The position numbers were made by a program, and so were the translations under genes. Shown in pieces: positions 1 through 5,119 of a DNA stretch of 5,119 nucleotides (positions are counted from its first letter, which is position 1; every line of letters starts with the position of its first letter). The DNA is taken from the NCBI GenBank assembly GCA_026193155.1, contig JAPHSI010000064.1:1-5119 (forward strand). The letters are read 5' to 3'. This DNA comes from Sulfurimonadaceae bacterium. Its GTDB lineage: Bacteria > Campylobacterota > Campylobacteria > Campylobacterales > Sulfurimonadaceae. Below the pieces are notes generated by a model, which searched no databases, had not been told where the DNA came from, and saw nothing but the letters and a program-made list of their open reading frames with translations.

Positions 1-315
1 CATTTTAATGGCTGTTTGCATTCTAACTTGAAGACCTGCGTGTTCACATGCTTCTTGCATAGCTACACCGTTAATAACAGTAGCCAGCATCCCCATGTAG
101 TCCCCACTAGTTCTTTTTATGATTCCATCTTGTGCCGCAGTAACACCACGAATAATATTACCGCCTCCAATTACGATACCGACTTCTATACCTGCTTCAA
201 CAAGAGATTTAATCTCTCCTGAGATGTAGTTTAAAATCTGTGTATCAATACCATGACCTGCCCCGCCGGCAAGAGCTTCACCTGAAAACTTAACTAAAAC
301 ACGTTTATGAGCCAT
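1..315 (-). CDS. pyrH: UMP kinase PyrH, N-terminal part (cut by left edge)
   Basis: Cytoplasmic enzyme of the amino-acid-kinase fold that phosphorylates UMP to UDP with ATP in pyrimidine nucleotide synthesis; usually essential. Seen directly: 105 codons from ATG at 315 to the window edge. The start MAHKRVLVKFSGEAL holds the phosphate-binding lysine (K9) and the SGEAL loop. The glycine-rich IGGGNIIRG loop is at residues 49-57, with R56 at the place of a UMP-contacting arginine. The segment around residues 68-76 (RTSGDYMGM) holds the conserved Asp72 for UMP. The family is about 235-240 residues, so roughly the C-terminal 55% is outside. The ATG has an AAAGG ribosome site (plus-strand 322-326) 6 bases upstream and a perfect TATAAT box behind that. 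In Campylobacterota pyrH is commonly followed by rpoZ and spoT; that would lie off the window and is not seen. The KFSGEALAG wording is what I recall for Campylobacter-type PyrH, so this gene is the best phylum marker here. Confidence 0.97.
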   Translation of the reverse strand, partial: MAHKRVLVKFSGEALAGGAGHGIDTQILNYISGEIKSLVEAGIEVGIVIGGGNIIRGVTAAQDGIIKRTSGDYMGMLATVINGVAMQEACEHAGLQVRMQTAIKM

Positions 316-339
316 GAAAAACCTTTATTAATTTCGCGA

Positions 340-345
340 ATTATA
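340..345 (-). promoter_or_regulatory. Candidate sigma-70 -10 box (TATAAT) for pyrH
   Basis: Read on the minus strand the hexamer is a perfect TATAAT preceded by a T/A-rich stretch (TTTTTATA). It lies about 25 bases upstream of the pyrH ATG, giving a short leader that contains the AAAGG ribosome site. No good -35 hexamer is seen at the usual spacing. That is normal for Campylobacterota housekeeping promoters, which rely on an AT-rich periodic upstream region. The sequence is seen; the function is inferred. Confidence 0.55.
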
Positions 346-407
346 TATAAAAATGACTTTAATATTGCTTTGATATTCATATTGGGTTTTTTTAAGTTCA
401 ATAAATA

Positions 408-421
408 TAGAATACGATAAT
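408..421 (+). promoter_or_regulatory. Candidate -10 region for the HD-GYP gene
   Basis: Two overlapping-range -10-like hexamers face right: TAGAAT at 408-413 and GATAAT at 416-421. They lie 30-43 bases upstream of the TTG start and downstream of a T7 run at 387-393, the kind of T-rich upstream tract seen in Campylobacterota promoters. No convincing -35 element is present. Which hexamer is used, if either, cannot be decided from sequence. The rest of the 316-450 intergenic region shows only the pyrH promoter and the small palindrome TTCGCGAA at 333-340. Confidence 0.3.
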
Positions 422-438
422 ACAATTGAGCTAAAATT

Positions 439-442
439 GAGG
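439..442 (+). promoter_or_regulatory. Ribosome binding site GAGG that supports a TTG start
   Basis: GAGG ends 8 bases before the TTG at 451, a normal spacing. An in-frame TGA at 427-429 closes the frame just upstream, and the next in-frame Met codons are residues 36-37, where upstream spacing to a purine-rich site is poor. This site is therefore the reason for choosing TTG. Confidence 0.6.
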
Positions 443-450
443 TCGATATT

Positions 451-1491
451 TTGAAACAAAAAGTTATTAGACAGTCGAAAATCAATGCAATTATAGATAA
501 TACTCAAAATGAGAAAGAGGAAAAAAAACAGGCTTATATACTTATTGACAAGGATATGATGAACCTGATTCCTGTAGACAAAAGAATACTAAATCTAGGC
601 TCTAAAATTGATTTTAAACTCTTTGCGACAGATGAAAAAACACATATGTCACTCTTTTTACAAGCTGACACTGTAATAGAAAAAGATGAAAAGTATAAAC
701 TGCAATATGTTGAAAAAGTATTTGCACTAGAGTCTGAAAAAGATAAATATGACAATTTTTTAGAACATCATCTACAAAATATATTAAAAGATGATTTATT
801 ATCCTTAGATGAAAAAACTGATGTTATTTATGCAGCAAGTACTGACTTGACTAAAAATCTATACAACAATCCTGACTCATTAAAAAATGCAAATTTATCC
901 GAAAATATTGTAAAACCAATGCTTGCTACGATTATACACAATGAAAATACTATTTCATCGTACTTAAAGATTATTGAGTATGATTATTATACACATACTC
1001 ATTCATTGAATGTAAGTGTATACTCATTATGTTTAGGGAATGAACTTAACTTAGATGAAGATACATTAACATCTTTAGGTCGAGCTGCTCTTTTACACGA
1101 TATAGGTAAGAGTAAAATTGATCCAAAAATCGTAAATAAACAAGGAAGCCTAACAGAAGAAGAGTTTGAGATGATGAAAAATCATCCCACATATGGATAC
1201 GAAATAGCTAAGGAATATAATATAAAAGACCAAAATATTATAGACGGGATATATAAACACCATGAAAAGCTAGACGGTAATGGATATCCAAATAAACTCT
1301 CAAGTAATGAGATAGGTCTTTTTCCAAGAATAATATCAATATGTGATGTGTTTGATGCACTCACAACCAGACGTTCATACAAACCTGCTATGAAATCATT
1401 TGAAGCCCTCTCTTTAATGAAAACTACAATGAGTTCTCATCTTGACTTCTCTTTGCTGTCTACATTTATAAAGATGTTGCATCATAAATAA
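451..1491 (+). CDS. HD-GYP domain protein, predicted cyclic-di-GMP phosphodiesterase
   Basis: Predicted metal-dependent hydrolase of cyclic di-GMP, cytoplasmic; there is no signal peptide or membrane segment. The protein is 346 residues. Residues 1-27 are a lysine/glutamate-rich lead. Residues about 28-100 (AYILIDKDMMNLIPVD onward) resemble the small beta-rich N-terminal domain common on HD-GYP proteins of this phylum. Residues about 170-346 are the HD-GYP domain. Visible metal/catalytic residues are H184 (THTHSLNV), H216-D217 and K220 (HDIGK), H245 (NHPTYG), H270-H271 in HHEKLDGNGYP (270-280) and D299 (ICDVFDALT), followed by RRSYKP at 307-312. The set looks complete, so activity is expected. 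The start is TTG, chosen from the GAGG site 8 bases upstream. It is divergent from pyrH and convergent with nirA, so it is probably a single-gene unit. Its output target is unknown; there is no receiver, PAS or GGDEF domain. The coding sequence is markedly AT-rich compared with its neighbours and has an A8 run at 521-528. Confidence 0.9.
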   Translation: MKQKVIRQSKINAIIDNTQNEKEEKKQAYILIDKDMMNLIPVDKRILNLGSKIDFKLFATDEKTHMSLFLQADTVIEKDEKYKLQYVEKVFALESEKDKYDNFLEHHLQNILKDDLLSLDEKTDVIYAASTDLTKNLYNNPDSLKNANLSENIVKPMLATIIHNENTISSYLKIIEYDYYTHTHSLNVSVYSLCLGNELNLDEDTLTSLGRAALLHDIGKSKIDPKIVNKQGSLTEEEFEMMKNHPTYGYEIAKEYNIKDQNIIDGIYKHHEKLDGNGYPNKLSSNEIGLFPRIISICDVFDALTTRRSYKPAMKSFEALSLMKTTMSSHLDFSLLSTFIKMLHHK

Positions 1492-1492
1492 A

Positions 1493-3397
1493 CTATAACT
1501 CGATAAAATTTGTCAACTCAGAAAATACAACAGCTCTTTTTTTCTCATTCTCATCTAAAATAGCCTCTAACAATAAAGCGATATTCTCATCTACTTTTGT
1601 AACGAGTTTTCTGATATTTTGTAGTTTTTCACTCTTTAGAGTATTAGTAAACTTATCATATGCACTGTATGGCTCAACTTTTGAGAGTGCATAATAAAGT
1701 CTGCGACCAAGTTCAAAAACTTCAAATTCTTCATTTTTTCCAGTTTTTGCATTATGAATAAACTCAAAATCAGCCCCTATGTTTTTTGCTCTCAAATAAG
1801 CGTTTAGTTTCATGGCAAAACCGACATTTGATAAAGTAAATCTTGATAACAACCGATCATTAAACTGTTCAAAATTCTCACTCTCAAGTCTGTGCTTTTT
1901 ATACTCTAACATCAATGATTCTACATAGTATTTTGCATACATTAAAGGAGCTGATTTTATGACGGTTCTTCCTTCAACACCTTCACTTACAAGTTTTCCG
2001 CCAAGGTATATATGCACGCCATCTACAGCTTTTCCATCAATTTTAGCTTTACATCCTTCAAATCCGACATCAGCCAAGGCATGATTTCCACAACCCTTTA
2101 CACAAGCCGACCAATACATCCTAACACGTCCACTCTCAAGCGGTACTTTTTCATCCAGATACTTAGCCATCTCTATTGCATCGTTTTTATTCTCGATTAC
2201 ACCAAATGGACAATGTGCAGTTCCCGCACACGCAATAAGATGGTTAAAATACGGAGAATCTACACTTTTGTATTTTTTAAACAAATCCTCACTTATTAAT
2301 GCATCTACATCATTTACCCCAAGTATATAAAGGGATTGCTCCATATCAAAACGTATCTCTTCATTTCCATGTTTAGATGCAAGATTTGCAACTTCCATCA
2401 TAGCTGAGCCACTAAACATTCCAGATGGAACAACCATATGAACTGCAAAACTTCCATCGCGAAGCTGTACACGCCCTTGATCGGGATCATTAAAATCAAT
2501 CTGTGTCATAGTAGTACCTGCACTTAAAAAATCAACCCCTGCATTTTCTCTTATGGCACTTGCTATCTCTTCTATCCCCACCGCTTCTATAAGGTGGTGA
2601 AGTCTGTTTTTGTTACGGTTATCACGAAAACCGAAACGCTTGAATATATCTATGATTGAACCAAAAGCAAGGATTACATCCGATTCATTACGTAAAAAGA
2701 TATCTGCATTTTTTCCAACAACTCCTACTTTTCCGCCAAGATACATGTTATATCCGTATGCCCCGTCTTTTTGAGCCAATACAAAAGAGGCATCATGACA
2801 AAATATATTACATCTGTTTGAGAGTGAACCCGTGATTGCGGTGTTAAATTTTCTCGGCAGTGCCGATATCCAGTCACTTGAATATAAGAACATCTCTTGA
2901 AGTTTTAAAAGTGTTTTATGACTTGGTAAAACATTGTCAAATCCCATGTCATCCAAAGGGTCACACATAATACTTCTGATATTATCCACACCTGTTTGGT
3001 ATGCATCTATACCTACAAGCTCAAGCTTTTTCAAAATAGTAGGCAAATCTTCTATACGAAGGTATCTAAGCTCACACTGCTGTCTTGTAGTTAAGTCAAT
3101 ATAGTCTTGCCCATACTCTTTTGCACATTCACCAATCACTTTAGCCTGAGTCGCATTTAAAAATCCACCCGGTATACGAAGCTTTAACATAAATCTCTCT
3201 GGAGTAGCAGGTCTGTCGTAGATGCCAAAACATTTTAAAAAGTATTTTTTATCTTCATCAGGTATAGATGCATATCCATCTCTTGCATACTCTTCAAGCT
3301 TATTATATGCCTCTTTTGGGTCTTTGAGATTTTTCATCTGCTCAACTTTATTTAACTTTTTACTTCTTGCTTCATATGCTTCTTGTAACTTTTTCAA
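1493..3397 (-). CDS. nirA: Assimilatory nitrite reductase, siroheme/[4Fe-4S], ferredoxin type, with C-terminal extension
   Basis: Predicted six-electron reduction of nitrite to ammonium in the cytoplasm, 634 residues. The order matches the nitrite/sulfite reductase fold: first ferredoxin-like half-domain about 65-130, first siroheme-binding domain about 140-295, second half-domain about 305-370, second cluster domain about 380-480. Key residues are TTRQ at 103-106, QTGVDNIR at 134-141, LPRKFN at 180-185, and the cluster/siroheme cysteines C390 and C396 (Cx5C) plus C432 and C436 (Cx3C). The QTGxDN and LPRKFN features and the nasA neighbour favour nitrite over sulfite as substrate; sulfite reductase is the main alternative. 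No flavin or NAD(P)H domain is present, so ferredoxin is the likely donor. From about residue 515 a tail of about 120 residues, containing FELGRRLYYAL and EPYSAYDKF, goes beyond the usual 500-550 residue family length. The TTG start overlaps the nasA stop as TTGA with a strong AGGAG site, indicating an operon and probable translational coupling. The stop is TAG. Confidence 0.9.
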   Translation of the reverse strand: MKKLQEAYEARSKKLNKVEQMKNLKDPKEAYNKLEEYARDGYASIPDEDKKYFLKCFGIYDRPATPERFMLKLRIPGGFLNATQAKVIGECAKEYGQDYIDLTTRQQCELRYLRIEDLPTILKKLELVGIDAYQTGVDNIRSIMCDPLDDMGFDNVLPSHKTLLKLQEMFLYSSDWISALPRKFNTAITGSLSNRCNIFCHDASFVLAQKDGAYGYNMYLGGKVGVVGKNADIFLRNESDVILAFGSIIDIFKRFGFRDNRNKNRLHHLIEAVGIEEIASAIRENAGVDFLSAGTTMTQIDFNDPDQGRVQLRDGSFAVHMVVPSGMFSGSAMMEVANLASKHGNEEIRFDMEQSLYILGVNDVDALISEDLFKKYKSVDSPYFNHLIACAGTAHCPFGVIENKNDAIEMAKYLDEKVPLESGRVRMYWSACVKGCGNHALADVGFEGCKAKIDGKAVDGVHIYLGGKLVSEGVEGRTVIKSAPLMYAKYYVESLMLEYKKHRLESENFEQFNDRLLSRFTLSNVGFAMKLNAYLRAKNIGADFEFIHNAKTGKNEEFEVFELGRRLYYALSKVEPYSAYDKFTNTLKSEKLQNIRKLVTKVDENIALLLEAILDENEKKRAVVFSELTNFIEL

Positions 3398-5119
3398 TTT
3401 AGCTCTCCTACTTTTTCTTTAAGTGCTATACCTTCATAGGCAGTCTTTATATGTTCAATCTCAGCCCTTATTTTTGTTTTTTCAAACTCCAAACCATCAG
3501 GTAAATCTTCCGAATGAAGTTGGATTGCGGTTTGTTTAAAATTAGGCTCACCGGACTTTGGACAAAAACTCTCGTTTGTAAGTGTGTTTACAAGCTGTGT
3601 ATTAAAATGAAACGGAACAAATATAGACCCGCTTGCAACACTTTGCGTAACCCTTACCATTACATCTTCTACTTTGCCTCTGGCACTTGAAATAGTTATG
3701 CGTTCTCCACTTTTTACTTTTAACTTTTTCGCATCGAAAGGGTTTATATCTACCCACCCCTCAGGTGCAAGATTATTTAAAATATCGATTGAGCGTGTTT
3801 TTGTACGCGTATGCCATTGTTCAACCGTACGACCGGTATTTAATATTGCAGGAAATTCTGAACTTACACTCTCAGCCATTGGAAACCAATCTACACACAG
3901 TAGATTTGCTTTTTTATCTTTTGTTCTAAAAGCTATATCACTTGAATAGAGTCTTTTTGTCCCAAGAGGACGTTCATTATTACACGGCCACTGAATACCA
4001 CCGTGTTCTTCTAAGAGTTCGTACGTTATTCCTGAATAATCACAAAGCTGACCCTCACTTAGTTTTTTAAACTCGTTAAATGCATCCAACGGTTTCTCCC
4101 ACTTAGGAAAAAGAAGTTCGTTTACACCATCAAAGTATTTTGAAAACTCAACAATGATGTCAAAATCACTTTTAGTATTACCCAGAGGTTCAACTGCCTT
4201 GTTTGCACGGTTGCATCTGCGCTCGGAATTTGTATATGTACCCTCTTTCTCACCCCAGGTCGCAGCTGAAAAGACCACGTCTGCTATCTCTGCAGTGTCA
4301 GACATAAATGCATCTTGGACTACAAGCAAGTCAAGTTTTTCCAAAGTCTTACGAAGTTTGTTTTGATTTACGAAACTTACAAGAGGATTCGTAGCTACTA
4401 TCCACAGTGTTTTTATCTCGCCTCTATCTATTGCATCTATAATCTCTGCATATTTATATCCACGCTCAGTAGGGATTATCTCTTTAGGCACATTTATAAT
4501 AGATGCATACTCCTCTGCCGCTTTTTCATCACCAAAGTTGCGATATGCCGGAAGTGAAGATGTAAAACCGCTCTCACGCGTACCCATGGCGTTACACTGA
4601 CCCGTGATTGAAAAAGGTCCAGCACCCTCGCGCCCTATTTGACCAGTTAACAGATGCAGATTTATTATTGCACTGACCGTATCTGTTCCCATGAACGACT
4701 GGTTTACACCCATAGTCCAAGCAGTTAAAACAGAATCCTGTGCAGCGAACTGACGTGCGAGTTCATAAAGAGTCTTAACATCGATGCCCGTAATATTTGC
4801 CACTTCTTGCGGAGGATAGTTTTGAAGATGTTTTTTAAGCTCTTTATATCCGTTTGTATTTGCTTTTACGTAGCCCTCATCTTCCCAGCCTTGCTCCATA
4901 ACTATATAAGCAAGACCGTTGTACAATGCCAAATCCGTCCTTGGCTTTATAGGTACATATGTCATAGCCATCTGTGAGGTCTTGGATGCACGAGGGTCTA
5001 TTACTATTATGTTGGGTTTGTTTTTATTTTTGGCAATATGAAGTTTGAGTATCGGATGATTATCTGAAATATTTGCTCCGACTAAGAAAATGGTGTTTGC
5101 CTTTTCAAAATCCTCATAA
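3394..5119 (-). CDS. nasA: Assimilatory nitrate reductase catalytic subunit (Mo-bis-MGD), C-terminal part, cut by right edge
   Basis: Predicted two-electron reduction of nitrate to nitrite by a molybdopterin oxidoreductase of the NasA/NarB group, cytoplasmic. The frame is open from 5118 to TGA at 3394-3396, giving 574 visible residues. The ATG at 4971 is internal: the 49 codons before it read as conserved family sequence, including FLVGAN (11-16), the HPI motif (21-23) and IDPR (40-43). Roughly 150-180 N-terminal residues with the [4Fe-4S] site and the Mo-ligand cysteine are missing. Family marks, numbered from the visible start: MGVNQS (136-141), TGQIGREGAGPFSITGQCNAMG (158-179 region), EGTYTNSERR (292-301), then the C-terminal cofactor-binding barrel with NTGRTVEQWHT (427-437), VPFHF (501-505) and SGEPNFKQTA (522-531). 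The QWHT form and nirA next door argue for nitrate reductase rather than formate dehydrogenase. After about residue 535 only a charged tail follows; the C-terminal [2Fe-2S] domain of some NasA proteins is absent. First visible gene of the nasA-nirA unit; its promoter is off the window. Confidence 0.92.
   Translation of the reverse strand, partial: YEDFEKANTIFLVGANISDNHPILKLHIAKNKNKPNIIVIDPRASKTSQMAMTYVPIKPRTDLALYNGLAYIVMEQGWEDEGYVKANTNGYKELKKHLQNYPPQEVANITGIDVKTLYELARQFAAQDSVLTAWTMGVNQSFMGTDTVSAIINLHLLTGQIGREGAGPFSITGQCNAMGTRESGFTSSLPAYRNFGDEKAAEEYASIINVPKEIIPTERGYKYAEIIDAIDRGEIKTLWIVATNPLVSFVNQNKLRKTLEKLDLLVVQDAFMSDTAEIADVVFSAATWGEKEGTYTNSERRCNRANKAVEPLGNTKSDFDIIVEFSKYFDGVNELLFPKWEKPLDAFNEFKKLSEGQLCDYSGITYELLEEHGGIQWPCNNERPLGTKRLYSSDIAFRTKDKKANLLCVDWFPMAESVSSEFPAILNTGRTVEQWHTRTKTRSIDILNNLAPEGWVDINPFDAKKLKVKSGERITISSARGKVEDVMVRVTQSVASGSIFVPFHFNTQLVNTLTNESFCPKSGEPNFKQTAIQLHSEDLPDGLEFEKTKIRAEIEHIKTAYEGIALKEKVGELN
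3405..3410 (-). promoter_or_regulatory. Strong ribosome binding site TAGGAG inside the end of nasA, decides nirA TTG start
   Basis: On the minus strand TAGGAG ends 7 bases before the TTG at 3397. It lies within the last codons of nasA. The next Met in nirA is residue 21, so the strong site and the stop/start overlap make TTG the clear choice. Confidence 0.75.

Noticed and set aside
16..222. Plus-strand ORF of 68 codons at the left edge
   Set aside because: It is antisense to pyrH, whose translation matches the UMP kinase family throughout.
294..485. Small minus-strand ORF of 63 codons with hydrophobic stretches
   Set aside because: It spans the divergent promoter region and overlaps the starts of both flanking genes. 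The hydrophobic look is what AT-rich DNA gives by chance, and no family is recognisable.
1462..1477. Possible hairpin ACAT...ATGT at the end of the HD-GYP gene
   Set aside because: Only about four A/T-rich pairs and no following T-run in either direction; too weak to call a terminator.
2012..2299. Plus-strand ORF of 95 codons antisense to nirA
   Set aside because: It is fully inside a conserved coding region on the other strand, with no recognisable domain, so it is a shadow frame.
1493..3397. Assimilatory sulfite reductase as the identity of the siroheme protein
   Set aside because: Both share the fold, but the QTGxDN and LPRKFN segments and the operon with a nitrate reductase favour nitrite reductase.
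3674..4557. Three plus-strand ORFs of 70-91 codons antisense to nasA
   Set aside because: They are shadow frames of the conserved nasA reading frame; none has a recognisable product.
3394..5119. Formate dehydrogenase as the identity of the molybdopterin protein
   Set aside because: The NTGR...QWHT form, the SGEPNFKQTA end and the coupled nirA gene fit assimilatory nitrate reductase better.

Overview
The window looks like chromosomal DNA of a free-living member of the Campylobacterota (the Sulfurimonas / Sulfurovum / Arcobacter type is my best guess). The DNA is AT-rich. The N-terminus of the UMP kinase carries the VLVKFSGEALAG form that I associate with this phylum, and two of the three genes whose start is visible begin with TTG behind a good Shine-Dalgarno site. 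No species call is possible from the sequence alone.

Layout, left to right. (1) Positions 1-315, minus strand: the first 105 codons of pyrH (UMP kinase), cut by the left edge. (2) Positions 316-450: a 135-base divergent intergenic region, the only real non-coding stretch. It holds a perfect TATAAT box facing pyrH and weaker -10-like boxes facing right. (3) Positions 451-1491, plus strand: a complete HD-GYP-domain protein, predicted to be a cyclic-di-GMP phosphodiesterase with its metal-binding residues intact. (4) Positions 1493-3397, minus strand: a complete siroheme / [4Fe-4S] assimilatory nitrite reductase (nirA type) with an unusual C-terminal extension of about 120 residues. (5) Position 3394 to the right edge, minus strand: the C-terminal 574 residues of the molybdenum catalytic subunit of assimilatory nitrate reductase (nasA/narB type). 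Its reading frame stays open to the edge, so the N-terminus lies outside the window.

nasA and nirA form one leftward transcription unit with a 4-base TTGA stop/start overlap. Together they would reduce nitrate to nitrite to ammonium for biosynthesis, probably drawing electrons from ferredoxin: the nitrate reductase has no C-terminal [2Fe-2S] domain and the nitrite reductase is not fused to a flavin/NAD(P)H module. The unit meets the HD-GYP gene tail to tail with one base between the stop codons and no recognisable terminator. The HD-GYP gene is visibly more AT-rich than its neighbours.

I see no RNA genes, insertion sequences, CRISPR arrays or attachment sites, and nothing that clearly amounts to a new biological system. 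The points worth a second look are the nirA C-terminal extension and cysteine pattern, the ferredoxin-type nas module in this phylum, the terminator-free convergent junction, and the composition of the HD-GYP gene.
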